A DNA stretch of 20,937 nucleotides, from positions 1-20,937 of the forward strand of contig CAJUCW010000049.1 of the NCBI GenBank assembly GCA_910585275.1, written 5' to 3'. The notes under the pieces are model-generated. The model was not told where the DNA came from. It worked only from the letters and a program-made list of their open reading frames with translations, and searched no databases. A program made the position numbers and the translations under genes. Source of the stretch: an uncultured Muribaculaceae bacterium. GTDB lineage: Bacteria; Bacteroidota; Bacteroidia; Bacteroidales; Muribaculaceae. Each line of letters opens with the position of its first letter. Position 1 is the stretch's first letter. Positions 1-8,346 of the stretch are shown in pieces.

Positions 1-50
1 GATAACACTATACTCCGACATCTTCTCCGCCCACCGGAAAAATCCGCTGA
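1..50 (-). repeat. Left copy of a ~50-nt terminal inverted repeat
   Basis: Read on the minus strand, this segment matches 20888-20937 read on the plus strand. The first 34 nt align with one mismatch, including 30 identical bases; the next dozen align after a 1-nt shift. The copy lies inside the 3' end of the crcB reading frame and encodes the residues GFFRWAEKMS. What lies beyond position 1 is not visible, so the full length of the repeat is unknown. It could be a dispersed chromosomal repeat at which an assembly broke, or the end of a larger element. Confidence 0.85.
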
Positions 51-414
51 CCCGAGCCCTGCCGGCCCATACAAGCAGTATGCCGATGACTACGCTCAAT
101 ACGAGGTAGAGTATAAACGTGGTCCAGTCGCCTTTGCTTCCTAACACCCACATATCGTCGGCAAAAGAAGAGAAAGTTGTAAATCCTCCGCAGAACCCCG
201 TTATGAGGAGCACATTTTCTCCCGGAGTCATCACATGCGCTTTTTCAAGCAGCCCGAACAGAAGCCCTATGATGAAACATCCTATTATATTTACGAGGAA
301 TGTTCCCATCGGGAACGCACCGTGCCACATACCGGCGCTCCATTTTCCAATCAGAAATCTGCCACATGTGCCAACGAAACCTCCGGCACCGGCAATAAGC
401 ATCATTTTAATCAT
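1..414 (-). CDS. crcB: CrcB/Fluc fluoride channel, 3' end cut by the window edge
   Basis: A small membrane protein that exports fluoride; family members work as dimers in the inner membrane. Translating from the ATG at 414 gives the family motifs in order: GAGGFVGTCGRF near residues 9-20, FPMGTFLVNIIGCFIIG near 31-47, and TGFCGGFTTFSSF, the phenylalanine-rich pore segment, near 70-82. A final hydrophobic helix (LSVVIGILLVWAG) follows. The frame is still open at position 1 after 138 codons, although family members are usually about 120-130 residues. The surplus C-terminal residues are encoded by the terminal repeat, so the tail is probably a lineage-specific extension. It sits 69 nt downstream of a small membrane protein gene and may be cotranscribed with it. 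No fluoride riboswitch was recognised in that gap. Confidence 0.9.
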   Translation of the reverse strand, partial: MIKMMLIAGAGGFVGTCGRFLIGKWSAGMWHGAFPMGTFLVNIIGCFIIGLLFGLLEKAHVMTPGENVLLITGFCGGFTTFSSFADDMWVLGSKGDWTTFILYLVLSVVIGILLVWAGRARVSGFFRWAEKMSEYSVI

Positions 415-483
415 AGTATAATTTTTTTTGATTATATTTACTATAATTAACGTAACGTGGTGGATTACGGTTCAAGCTCGTGC

Positions 484-696
484 TTACGGAATATCCTTGT
501 TTTGCCTTTTGCGTATTCGGTCGCGACGGCGCAATGCGAAAAACGTCAGGATTATCACCAGGGCTTCGGCAGCAACCGTGAGATAAAACCGGGTTTCCTG
601 CCCGTTTTTAAGCAGGTCGAGCCCGAAATGGAAGGTCATGAATAAGGCGTAGATTACAAGGAGGGATGTGACTATTATGTGTCGTTGTAATTTCAT
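484..696 (-). CDS. Small two-helix membrane protein, unknown function
   Basis: A 70-residue protein with two hydrophobic segments, about residues 7-27 and 39-55. The second is followed by a strongly basic tail (RRRDRIRKRQNK), which suggests a cytoplasmic C-terminus. No catalytic motif is visible and I do not recognise the family. It begins 28 nt after the stop of the exonuclease gene and ends 69 nt before crcB, so the three could form one transcript. The ATG at 696 gives a plausible membrane protein with a charged start (MKLQRH). Coding status rests on membrane topology and operon position. Confidence 0.7.
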   Translation of the reverse strand: MKLQRHIIVTSLLVIYALFMTFHFGLDLLKNGQETRFYLTVAAEALVIILTFFALRRRDRIRKRQNKDIP

Positions 697-724
697 GAAG
701 CTTAATTATTTAGAATCGTGGAAA

Positions 725-1384
725 TTATGCCTCTGCAGAGCAGGTGTCTTCTTCTGGAAACGTAAGGTAGGGAGACCGGGCGGGGTCAAACAGTCCGGCT
801 GAGATATGGTCATAAATCTCGACACAAGCCATGGCATCGAGGGCGGCATACGCTTGCTGCGAACTTGTCAGCTGGTCCGCTTCCCAATTGGTGAGTCTCT
901 GACCTTTGGAAATACGTTTCCCAAAAATTATAGCGTAGATTTTTGTCAGACTGTTGTCGGCAATCCGGAATTTTTTTACATAATTCTGAAGTTCGATAAA
1001 ACCTTCCGGATGGATTTCCATTATTTTGTTGAGGTTATGGAAATCATCATGAATCGAGAGGCCTATTTTTTTTATGGATGGGTCTTCAAGAAGGTCCACG
1101 ATAGGTTTTGCAAGCCCGACATGATTAATCCTGAACAGATAGCACGTTTTACGTGTTGAAAGTTGGATGAGGGAAACTGTATTTGACTGACCTTTTCTGA
1201 AAGTAGGTCTTGTCTCTGTATCAAAACCGATAATATCTGATTCTCTTAATTTATCGATAGCATCTTTTATTTCCTCTTCATCCTCTACAAGGCGTAACTC
1301 TCCATTGAACTGAGCTGCCGGTAGTACAGAAAGTTGCTGTTTCGAGATTGTTACAAGTGCTTGTGATGACATGTAGGAATTCAT
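725..1384 (-). CDS. DEDDy-type 3'-5' exonuclease domain protein
   Basis: A single-domain exonuclease of the RNase D / WRN class (DnaQ-like fold) that would degrade nucleic acid from the 3' end with two metal ions. With the ATG at 1384 it has 219 residues. Exo I is GFDTETRP (Asp55, Glu57), Exo II is GLSIHDDFHNL (Asp113 or Asp114), and Exo III is YAALD (Tyr179, Asp183), giving the complete DEDDy set. There is no HRDC or helicase domain, so this is neither a full RNase D nor a RecQ fusion. An upstream in-frame start at 1489 exists, but a consensus -7 box at 1438-1445 would place the transcript start near 1431, which excludes it. The ATG at 1372 is also possible. DNA or RNA preference cannot be told from the sequence. 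Confidence 0.88.
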   Translation of the reverse strand: MNSYMSSQALVTISKQQLSVLPAAQFNGELRLVEDEEEIKDAIDKLRESDIIGFDTETRPTFRKGQSNTVSLIQLSTRKTCYLFRINHVGLAKPIVDLLEDPSIKKIGLSIHDDFHNLNKIMEIHPEGFIELQNYVKKFRIADNSLTKIYAIIFGKRISKGQRLTNWEADQLTSSQQAYAALDAMACVEIYDHISAGLFDPARSPYLTFPEEDTCSAEA

Positions 1385-1437
1385 ATATGATATTAGGTGA
1401 GATTTTTCGTCCGTTGCAACGCGATTGAATTTATTTG

Positions 1438-1445
1438 CAAATATA
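1438..1445 (-). promoter_or_regulatory. -7 box of a Bacteroidota promoter before the exonuclease gene
   Basis: The minus strand reads TATATTTG, a full match to the Bacteroidota -7 consensus TAnnTTTG. No clean TTTG -33 box is seen at the usual spacing; the upstream stretch is T-rich. Transcription would start near 1431, about 45 nt before the chosen ATG. The rest of the gap back to bioD (1446-1651) holds no gene I can support. Confidence 0.65.
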
Positions 1446-1651
1446 CATAAAAAAATAGATATGGCTTCGTTAAAAACGATAAATCGCAATAAAAATTTCT
1501 TTTTGCGAGACGGACATTAGAGTATGCCGTAATATTGGGTATGTAGGGGCATATCTTAGGTTTGTTTGGTTAAATTGCTGGTTTATAGGACAACAATGCC
1601 CGGCAATGTCTCCGTATTGTCATAGACATAAAACAATCCGTACCTGCAAGA

Positions 1652-2311
1652 TTATAATCGTTTAGGCATATCAAGCCATATTGCAGCCGGGAAACGGGCC
1701 GACATCCAATTCTTAAGGTAGTTTCTTGTTTCCTCGCATATTGTGGCGTCTTTATCAAAGAAGGGATTGTAAATCACTCCGAAGAGGTCGATGCCATAGT
1801 CTTTGACAGCATTGAGGGTGAGAAGCACAAGATTGATTGATCCAAGCTGGCCTCCAATCACTACTATTGCAGGAAGTTTGTGGTCGCGGATATAATCGGC
1901 GGTGAGATATTCATTTTCGAGCGGCACCATCAAACCGCCGGCTCCTTCAATAATTACCGTGGAGTAGTCTTTTTTAAGTTTTTGTGTGGCATCGGTTATC
2001 TTATCGAAATCGATCTCTTTCCCGTCGATTCTTGCTGCAAGATGGGGCGACGCCGGATATGTGAATATCATCGGGGCCGTGGTGAGGTCAAGGTCTTCTT
2101 TGAGCAGTCCTGTGCCCATTATTTTACGGTGAAGGAGGATATCCTCGCTCATCCCTACGTTGCCTGTCTGTATCATCTTCTGGGTGATGCAGTTTATTCC
2201 GTTTCCACGAAGTTCACGCGCAAGCCATCCGGTGGCGTAGCTTTTTCCTACATCCGTGCCAATGCCGGTAACGAATACTTCGGCAGGCCATTTAATTGTT
2301 GATATATCCAT
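1652..2311 (-). CDS. bioD: Dethiobiotin synthetase
   Basis: Cytoplasmic enzyme closing the ureido ring of dethiobiotin from 7,8-diaminopelargonate, CO2 and ATP, the penultimate step of biotin synthesis. The 219-residue length is normal for the family. The P-loop GIGTDVGKS is at residues 16-24 and the substrate-binding lysine region QKMIQTGN is near 44-51. The metal-binding EGAGG follows at 122-126 (Glu122), and the conserved DxDLTTAP-type segment near 73-80 is present. No other biotin gene lies in the window, so bioA, bioF and bioB would have to be elsewhere. A hairpin terminator separates it from glyA, and no clear promoter box was found in the 92-nt gap, so its expression signal is unresolved. 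Confidence 0.92.
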   Translation of the reverse strand: MDISTIKWPAEVFVTGIGTDVGKSYATGWLARELRGNGINCITQKMIQTGNVGMSEDILLHRKIMGTGLLKEDLDLTTAPMIFTYPASPHLAARIDGKEIDFDKITDATQKLKKDYSTVIIEGAGGLMVPLENEYLTADYIRDHKLPAIVVIGGQLGSINLVLLTLNAVKDYGIDLFGVIYNPFFDKDATICEETRNYLKNWMSARFPAAIWLDMPKRL

Positions 2312-2326
2312 TTTTAATAAATTATA

Positions 2327-2367
2327 TAAATGCCGGGAAAAAGATTAATACCTTTCCCCGGCATTTA
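2327..2367 (-). terminator. Intrinsic terminator after glyA
   Basis: The arms at about 2327-2340 (taaatgccgggaaa) and 2353-2367 (tttccccggcattta) pair over roughly 14 bp with one extra C. They enclose a 12-nt loop. On the minus strand the stem is followed by an A/T-rich stretch. It lies between the glyA stop and the bioD start and would end glyA (or nqr-glyA) transcripts, possibly with read-through into bioD. Confidence 0.7.
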
Positions 2368-2403
2368 TCATAAATTCTATTTCTTTTTAAGAAACGATTC
2401 GGT

Positions 2404-3684
2404 TTACCAAGCAAACATCGGATAGTCGTTCATCATTTCGTTGACTTCGTTGCGGACTTCGGCAATCACTTTCTCGTCGTCGGCGTTGCAGAGCACGCGG
2501 TCGATGAGGTCTGCTATCGTTTCCATAAGCTCCTCTTTTGCACCTCGTGTGGTTATCGCTGCTGTGCCGAAGCGAAGTCCGGACGTAAGGAACGGCGAGC
2601 GGGTGTCGTAGGGCACCATATTCTTATTGGCCGTAATGTCGGCTTCAACAAGCACCCTTTCGGCTTTCTTGCCGCTCATTTCCGGGAATTTCGGACGAAG
2701 GTCAACAAGCATGCAATGGTTGTCGGTTCCGTCGGAGATAATCTTATATCCTCTTTTTATGAGGGCGTCGGAAAGCGCGTTGGCATTTTTCTTTACCTGA
2801 AGGGCATATTCTTTCCATTCGGGTTGAAGCGCTTCGCCAAACGCCACCGCCTTGGCTGCGATTACATGTTCGAGCGGACCTCCCTGCACTCCCGGGAAAA
2901 CCGCTGAATCAAGAAGAGCCGACATTTTCTTGATTTCACCTTTTGGAGTTTTTTTACCCCATGGATTGTCGAAATCTTTTCCCATAAGGATGAGACCGCC
3001 GCGTGGTCCTCGGAGGGTTTTATGGGTAGTCGTCGTGACTATATGTGCGTGTTTCACTGGATTCTCCAGGAGTCCGGCAGCTATAAGTCCTGCAGGATGC
3101 GCCATATCGACCATGAAGATTGCCCCGATTTCGTCAGCCACCTTGCGGATACGGGCGTAGTCCCATTCACGGCTATAGGCGCTTCCGCCTGCTATGATGA
3201 GTTTCGGACGCTCTTCGCGGGCCTTCTTTTCGAGCTCTTCATAGTTTACCCTGCCGGTTTCGGCATCGACGGTATAACTGATTGGATTGAATTGAAGACC
3301 CGAGAAGTTGACCGGGCTTCCGTGGCTAAGGTGACCGCCGTGGCTGAGGTCCATGCCGAGGAACTTGTCGCCGGGCTGGAGGCAAGCCATGAAAACCGCC
3401 ATGTTCGCCTGTGCTCCGCTGTGGGGCTGCACGTTTGCCCATTCTGCATCGAATAGCTTCTTTGCACGTTCGATGGCAAGATTCTCTGCCTCGTCAACCA
3501 CCTGGCATCCCCCGTAATAACGGTGGCCGGGATAGCCCTCGGCATATTTGTTGGTAAGGCACGAACCCATGGCACGCATCACTTCGTCGCTTACAAAATT
3601 TTCACTTGCAATCAGTTCGATTCCACGACGCTGGCGAAGATGTTCGCGGTCGATAATGTCGAAAATCGCGTTGTCTCTTAACAT
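2404..3684 (-). CDS. glyA: Serine hydroxymethyltransferase
   Basis: PLP enzyme that interconverts serine and glycine while charging tetrahydrofolate with a one-carbon unit; cytosolic. The protein is 426 residues, normal length. Signatures include the N-terminal RRGIELIASENF (19-30), NKYAEGYPGHRYYGG (45-59), the PLP-contacting DMAHPAG (Asp193, His196), and VTTTTHKTLRGPRGG with the Schiff-base lysine at 222. It starts 44 nt after the nqrF stop, and that gap shows neither a terminator nor a TAnnTTTG box, so cotranscription with nqr is plausible. A hairpin follows its stop. Confidence 0.97.
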   Translation of the reverse strand: MLRDNAIFDIIDREHLRQRRGIELIASENFVSDEVMRAMGSCLTNKYAEGYPGHRYYGGCQVVDEAENLAIERAKKLFDAEWANVQPHSGAQANMAVFMACLQPGDKFLGMDLSHGGHLSHGSPVNFSGLQFNPISYTVDAETGRVNYEELEKKAREERPKLIIAGGSAYSREWDYARIRKVADEIGAIFMVDMAHPAGLIAAGLLENPVKHAHIVTTTTHKTLRGPRGGLILMGKDFDNPWGKKTPKGEIKKMSALLDSAVFPGVQGGPLEHVIAAKAVAFGEALQPEWKEYALQVKKNANALSDALIKRGYKIISDGTDNHCMLVDLRPKFPEMSGKKAERVLVEADITANKNMVPYDTRSPFLTSGLRFGTAAITTRGAKEELMETIADLIDRVLCNADDEKVIAEVRNEVNEMMNDYPMFAW

Positions 3685-3728
3685 AATGATTTGGTTTATT
3701 TAACGTGAATGTATCAGATTCTAAGGTT

Positions 3729-5030
3729 TCAACCTCCGAAGTTGTCATAGTGTATCGACTCCGGTTCCACTCCGAGATTATAAAGCATGTTGTTTACGGC
3801 ATTGCTCATCGGGCCAGGGCCGCACATGTAATACTCTATATCTTCGGGGGCTTCATGGTCTTTGAGATAATTCTCATACATTACCTGATGCACGAATCCG
3901 GGAGTGTATGCCACGCCTGCGGCATCGGCAGCCGGGTCCGGGCGGTCAAGCGCAAGGTGGAACTTGAAATTGGGGAAGTCTTTTTCAAGCTGCAGGAAGT
4001 CCTGGAGATAGAACACCTCGTTGAGCGCACGTGCGCCGTAGAAGTAATGCATTTTGCGGTCGGTGGTGTGGAGCGTTTTTGTCATCCACATGATCTGGGC
4101 CCTGAGAGGTGCCATTCCGGCGCCTCCGCCAACCCAAATCATTTCCGCCTTCGAGTTTACGATGGGATGGAAATCTCCGTAGGGTCCGCTCATCATTACC
4201 TTGTCGCCCGGTTTTAGGGAGAATATATAAGACGATGCGATTCCGCACGGCACATCCTGGAAGCCGACCTGAGGCTTCGGTTTGAAGGGGGGAGTGGCGA
4301 TTCTGACAGTCAACATAATACGGTCGCCTTCTTCCGGATAGTTGGCCATGGAGTATGCACGTACGGTTTCCTCCGTATTTTTGGCTTTGAGGCTGAAGAG
4401 GCCGAATTTTTCCCATGCGGGAAGATATTCGTCGCCTATAAGCGACTTGTCGATGTCGCCGTCGTAGGTCATCTCATATTTCGGGATACGGATCTGGGCG
4501 TAAGAACCCGGTATGAAGTTCATGTGTTCCCCTTCGGGGAGTTTCACGATAAACTCTTTGATGAATGTGGCGACATTCCTGTTGGAGATAACCTCGCATT
4601 CCCATTCCTTGACATCGAGCGCGGCGGGATCGACCTGGATTTCCATGTCGCTTTTCACTTTCACCTGGCATCCGAGCCTCCAGTGGTCTTTCATCTGTTT
4701 GCGCGTGAAATGCACCGCTTCGGTGGGGAGCATGTCGCCCCCGCCTTCAAGCACCTGCACTTTGCATTGGCCGCAGCTTCCTTTTCCTCCACATGCGGAA
4801 GAAAGATGTACGCCGCCTTCTCCAAGAGTGGCGAGAAGCGATTTTCCGCTCGGGGCTTTTACGTTTTTCTTGCCACCGTTGATTGAGATATTGACTTCTC
4901 CCGATGCCACAAGCCAGCCTTTGGCAAGAAGAAGCACAACCACCAGCACGAGAACGATGACAAAGAATATCAACGCCGCTACGATGACCGAATTCCAATG
5001 AATCATATTCAGTAATGACATAATTAGCAA
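3729..5030 (-). CDS. nqrF: Na+-translocating NADH:quinone reductase subunit F
   Basis: Electron-input subunit of Na+-NQR: it oxidises NADH and passes electrons through FAD and a 2Fe-2S cluster to the membrane subunits. The protein is 433 residues, with one N-terminal membrane helix (about 12-36). A plant-type ferredoxin domain follows, with cluster ligands Cys80, Cys86, Cys89 and Cys121 (CGGKGSCGQC then GC). The FAD motif RAYS is at 224-227. The NADH-binding domain has GGGAGMAP (301-308) and YMCGPGPM (401-408), and the protein ends in the family-typical FGG. ATG at 5030 is used; Met4 at 5021 is equally possible. It is the last nqr gene in the operon. Confidence 0.97.
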   Translation of the reverse strand: MLIMSLLNMIHWNSVIVAALIFFVIVLVLVVVLLLAKGWLVASGEVNISINGGKKNVKAPSGKSLLATLGEGGVHLSSACGGKGSCGQCKVQVLEGGGDMLPTEAVHFTRKQMKDHWRLGCQVKVKSDMEIQVDPAALDVKEWECEVISNRNVATFIKEFIVKLPEGEHMNFIPGSYAQIRIPKYEMTYDGDIDKSLIGDEYLPAWEKFGLFSLKAKNTEETVRAYSMANYPEEGDRIMLTVRIATPPFKPKPQVGFQDVPCGIASSYIFSLKPGDKVMMSGPYGDFHPIVNSKAEMIWVGGGAGMAPLRAQIMWMTKTLHTTDRKMHYFYGARALNEVFYLQDFLQLEKDFPNFKFHLALDRPDPAADAAGVAYTPGFVHQVMYENYLKDHEAPEDIEYYMCGPGPMSNAVNNMLYNLGVEPESIHYDNFGG

Positions 5031-5045
5031 ATTGTTTTAGCCTTG

Positions 5046-5062
5046 CGTGCCTTGATGGCACG
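5046..5062 (-). other. Short hairpin between nqrE and nqrF
   Basis: The arms cgtgcc and ggcacg pair perfectly over 6 bp with a 5-nt loop in the 45-nt nqrE-nqrF gap. There is no T-run, so this is not a terminator. It could tune mRNA stability between the two cistrons, or be chance. Confidence 0.35.
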
Positions 5063-5075
5063 ACCGTCGGCGCAG

Positions 5076-5690
5076 TTAGATTTTAATACCCAGAAAACTC
5101 ATAAAGGCGATGCCCATGAGGCCTGTGATGATGAATGTTATTCCTATTCCGCGCAGGGGTGCCGGAATCTGGTTGTAGGCGAGGCGTTCGCGAATGGCCG
5201 CAAGGCATGTGATTGCGAGTAGCCATCCGATGCCTGAACCGGCACCATAGACGGTGGCTGTCCATGCGTTGGTAAAGTCGCGCTGCTGCATGAAAAGCAC
5301 GGCCCCGAGAATGGCGCAGTTCACTGCAATCAGCGGGAGGAAGATGCCGAGTGAGGAATAAAGAGCGGGAGAATACTTTTCGATAACCATCTCAAGAATC
5401 TGGACGAGGGCCGCTATGACCGAAATAAACATTATTAGCCCAAGAAAACTCAAGTCGGTTTCCGCATATTCCTCGCCGAGCCAGCCGAGGGCGCCGGGGA
5501 CGAGTATATATTGGTTGATGCACCACGTGACCGGCAGGGCGATTATGAGTACAAAACTCACGGCCACACCGAGCCCGAATGCTGTCTTTACATTCTTCGA
5601 CACCGCGAGGAACGAACACATGCCGAGGAAGTAGGCGAAGATCATGTTGTCGATGAAAATCGACCTTATGAATAAATTTAGATTTTCCAT
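5076..5690 (-). CDS. nqrE: Na+-NQR subunit E
   Basis: Integral membrane subunit of Na+-NQR, 204 residues with six predicted helices, paired with NqrD as an inverted-topology partner. Two conserved cysteines, Cys25 (FLGMCSFLAVS) and Cys125 (AVNCAILGA), correspond to the cysteines that, with two from NqrD, hold the iron or 2Fe-2S centre in the middle of the membrane in the Vibrio cholerae enzyme. Gaps of 37 nt to nqrD and 45 nt to nqrF fit one transcript. Confidence 0.97.
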   Translation of the reverse strand: MENLNLFIRSIFIDNMIFAYFLGMCSFLAVSKNVKTAFGLGVAVSFVLIIALPVTWCINQYILVPGALGWLGEEYAETDLSFLGLIMFISVIAALVQILEMVIEKYSPALYSSLGIFLPLIAVNCAILGAVLFMQQRDFTNAWTATVYGAGSGIGWLLAITCLAAIRERLAYNQIPAPLRGIGITFIITGLMGIAFMSFLGIKI

Positions 5691-5727
5691 GATTCAAATG
5701 TTATGTTGCTGTCTGCTTACCCGGGTT

Positions 5728-6348
5728 TTATTCTTGAAGATCTTTGTTGCGCGAACGATGCACCCAGATGATGCAAGCCACAGTGATGAGGGCCATGGGA
5801 GGGAGAATCATCATGCCGTTGTTCTGATAGCCGTGTTCGTAAGCCCATTGAGGAATCACCTGGAATCCGAATAATGTGCCGCTCCCGAGAAGTTCGCGGA
5901 AGAAACCTACGATTATAAGGATGACGCCATAGCCGAGGCCGTTGCCGATGCCGTCGAGGAATGCCGGCCAAGGACGGTTGGTCATGGCGAATGCCTCAAG
6001 TCTGCCCATTATAATACAGTTGGTTATTATAAGGCCGATAAACACCGACAAGGCTTTGCTTACTTCATAATTGTACGCTTTCAGAATCTGGTCAACAATC
6101 ACCACGAGGGCGGCCACGATGACAAGCTGCACGATGATGCGGATGGAATTGGGAATCGTGTTGCGTAGAAGCGAAATAATCACGTTGGCCAATGCAAGCA
6201 CGGCAGTGACCGAAATTGTCATAACCACGGCAGGTTCCAGCTTGGCCGTCACCGCGAGGGCAGAACAGATTCCCAACACCTGCACGATGACCGGATTGTC
6301 TTTCGAAAGAGGATTGACGAGTGCCGATAATGATTTACTTATATTCAT
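5728..6348 (-). CDS. nqrD: Na+-NQR subunit D
   Basis: Integral membrane subunit of Na+-NQR, 206 residues, homologous to NqrE and RnfA/RnfE proteins. Cys28 (VLGICSALAVT) and Cys111 (IITNCIIMGR) are the two ligands NqrD gives to the intramembrane iron-sulfur centre shared with NqrE. Six helices are expected. It starts 11 nt after the nqrC stop. Confidence 0.97.
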   Translation of the reverse strand: MNISKSLSALVNPLSKDNPVIVQVLGICSALAVTAKLEPAVVMTISVTAVLALANVIISLLRNTIPNSIRIIVQLVIVAALVVIVDQILKAYNYEVSKALSVFIGLIITNCIIMGRLEAFAMTNRPWPAFLDGIGNGLGYGVILIIVGFFRELLGSGTLFGFQVIPQWAYEHGYQNNGMMILPPMALITVACIIWVHRSRNKDLQE

Positions 6349-6359
6349 GACAGGGAATC

Positions 6360-7082
6360 TTATTTGTTAGAGGATGCGTTGGAAAGGGATTTCAAAAAGG
6401 CGGAATAAGGCTCCAGAGAGTCGAAAAGCATTTTCTGCACGCCCTGGCTCGTAATGGTGCCTCCGCTGACGGCATGCACCCATGCTTTATCTTGTGGTTC
6501 CTTTCCGGTTTTAACTACAGCTACAGATGTGAATTCACCTGATTTGGAAAAGACGTCTTTACCGTCGAACTGGTCGCGAAAGGCCGGTTTTTCGATTTCG
6601 GCGCCAAGCCCGGGGGTCTCACCCTGGTGTGCGAAATAAGCTCCGTAAATGGTGTCGCCGTTGTCGTCAAACGCCACGTAACCCCAAATCGGACCCCACA
6701 GTCCTGCTCCATAAACCGGTATGATGTATTTCAGACCGTCGGGCGTGGTGCATTCAAACACCGGGAGAAGCCTTTGGTCGGCCGGTTTCTTTACTTCTGT
6801 GCCGACGTTGACATCAAAAGCCCGGACGGACGAATCAGTTTTTTCACCGTTCACATTGACAATGTAGCTCGATGTGATGTGGGAGGAAAAAACGTCGGAT
6901 ATGTTTTCGTTTTGTTCCGGCACGATGCGTGCTGCAGCAAGAATCTGGCGCTTCGTGTCGTTGGCTATGTTTTCCACCTGCATGGGGCGGAGTGCCTGAT
7001 AAACCACAGATAGAACCACTCCCACCACTATAACGAGCACGGTGGAGTAGATTATGGTATAGGAATTGCTTTGTCTATTCAT
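6360..7082 (-). CDS. nqrC: Na+-NQR subunit C, covalent FMN protein
   Basis: Periplasm-facing flavoprotein subunit of Na+-NQR. It has 240 residues: one N-terminal helix (about 8-28) and an FMN-binding domain. The GETPGLGAEIE segment is at 154-164. The flavinylation motif reads SGGTITS at 206-212, with Thr211 the expected FMN-bearing residue. The usual motif is SGAT(L/I)T, so Gly208 replaces the common alanine; the acceptor threonine is kept. FMN attachment would need the transferase ApbE, which is not encoded in this window. Gaps of 11-12 nt on both sides show it is embedded in the operon. Confidence 0.96.
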   Translation of the reverse strand: MNRQSNSYTIIYSTVLVIVVGVVLSVVYQALRPMQVENIANDTKRQILAAARIVPEQNENISDVFSSHITSSYIVNVNGEKTDSSVRAFDVNVGTEVKKPADQRLLPVFECTTPDGLKYIIPVYGAGLWGPIWGYVAFDDNGDTIYGAYFAHQGETPGLGAEIEKPAFRDQFDGKDVFSKSGEFTSVAVVKTGKEPQDKAWVHAVSGGTITSQGVQKMLFDSLEPYSAFLKSLSNASSNK

Positions 7083-7094
7083 AATTCGGGAGTG

Positions 7095-8282
7095 TTAGTT
7101 CTTTGCGGTTGCACGTTTAAGACGACGGTTGATATTGGCGTTGACCACGCAGTAATCTATGAGCGACGCGAAGCAGTTGAGCAGAAGTACAGCAAGCATC
7201 GCGCCTTCGGGATATCCGGTGTTGTAGCATCGGATAAGAATAGCCACCGCACCGATGAGGAAACCGTAAATATATTTGCCGGTATTTGTGCGGCATGCCG
7301 TCACGGGGTCTGTCGCCATGAAGACGATTGCAAATGCAAATCCTCCGAGACAGAGCTGCTCTGCGGGGCTAAGGAAGGTGACGGGATAGAGAGGCGATGC
7401 GAAATGGTTGGCAAGAAGAGCCATGAAGAAGCCTCCCACGATGCCGGAGCATACGATTCTCCAGGAAGCAATGCCGGTGAAAAGCAGGATGGCAAGCCCG
7501 ATGAGGATGCAGAGCGTAGATGTCTCGCCCCACGACCCCGGATAGAGGCCGAGGAACATGTCCATGAGGCTCAGGGGTGAGCCTGTGACGCCGAGCACTT
7601 CGGCTGCGCCGTCGGAAGAGGCGAGTTGGCCGAGAGGTGTGGCTCCTGAGAAGGCATCGACGGCCGTCATGTCGCCGAGCGAAACAAACACATGGTCGCC
7701 ACTCATTTTCGAGGGATAAGCAAAGAAGAGGAACGCACGCGTCACGAGCGCCACATTGAGGAAGTTATAGCCGGTGCCTCCGAATACTTCCTTGGCGAAC
7801 ACAACGGCAAACGCCACTGCCACCGCGAGCATCCAGCATGGCGTTGAAACGGGGCAAATCATCGGAATGAGGATGCCCGAGACAAGGAATCCTTCCTGGA
7901 TTTCATGCCCTCTTATCTGCGCTACGAAAAACTCTATGCCGAGACCGACTATATAGGCGGTCAGTATCTGCGGGAGCACGGCGAAGAATCCATAGAAGAA
8001 AAGGTGGAATAGCCCGTGGTCGGTGTCTCCCACGGCAAGTGCATGCTGCAGCCCAACGTTCCACATGCCAAACAGGCAGCATGGCAAGAGCGCGAGCACC
8101 ACCATAATCATCGTGCGCTTGGAATCGTTGGCGTCATGGATATGTACGCCTGAACGCGACGTTTCGTTGGGGGTGAATAGAAAAGTGTAGAAACCGTCGA
8201 AGACGGAATGGAGTTTTTCAAACTTCCCTCCTTTTTCAAACTGTGGCTTCACACTGTCGATTTTTTTCTTTAATCCTTTCAT
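7095..8282 (-). CDS. nqrB: Na+-NQR subunit B, covalent FMN membrane protein
   Basis: Large membrane subunit of Na+-NQR, carrying covalent FMN (and riboflavin in characterised enzymes) and forming the sodium path. The protein is hydrophobic with many helices and has the flavinylation motif FSGATPL; the acceptor threonine is residue 215 with the start chosen here. The frame extends 7 codons upstream to a GTG at 8303. The ATG at 8282 is preferred because MKGLKKKIDSVKPQFEKGGKF matches the usual start of the family. The start used gives 395 residues. A 102-nt gap with a hairpin separates it from nqrA. Confidence 0.96.
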   Translation of the reverse strand: MKGLKKKIDSVKPQFEKGGKFEKLHSVFDGFYTFLFTPNETSRSGVHIHDANDSKRTMIMVVLALLPCCLFGMWNVGLQHALAVGDTDHGLFHLFFYGFFAVLPQILTAYIVGLGIEFFVAQIRGHEIQEGFLVSGILIPMICPVSTPCWMLAVAVAFAVVFAKEVFGGTGYNFLNVALVTRAFLFFAYPSKMSGDHVFVSLGDMTAVDAFSGATPLGQLASSDGAAEVLGVTGSPLSLMDMFLGLYPGSWGETSTLCILIGLAILLFTGIASWRIVCSGIVGGFFMALLANHFASPLYPVTFLSPAEQLCLGGFAFAIVFMATDPVTACRTNTGKYIYGFLIGAVAILIRCYNTGYPEGAMLAVLLLNCFASLIDYCVVNANINRRLKRATAKN

Positions 8283-8346
8283 CTGAATTTTTATATGTAG
8301 CACAATCGGCTACAGGAATCGAAATGTTAATTCTGGGGATACAGTC

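Noticed and set aside
415..483. Fluoride riboswitch upstream of crcB
   Set aside because: The 69-nt gap is A/T-rich, and I could not find the conserved pseudoknot pattern of that riboswitch.
1385..1489. 35-residue N-terminal extension of the exonuclease
   Set aside because: A consensus -7 box lies within this stretch, so a transcript would start after it.
1514..1552. Possible bioD terminator (tatgcc / ggcata arms)
   Set aside because: Only 6 bp with a loop of about 19 nt and no T-run; likely chance.
8283..8303. GTG start adding seven residues to NqrB
   Set aside because: The ATG at 8282 gives the usual family N-terminus, and GTG starts are less common.
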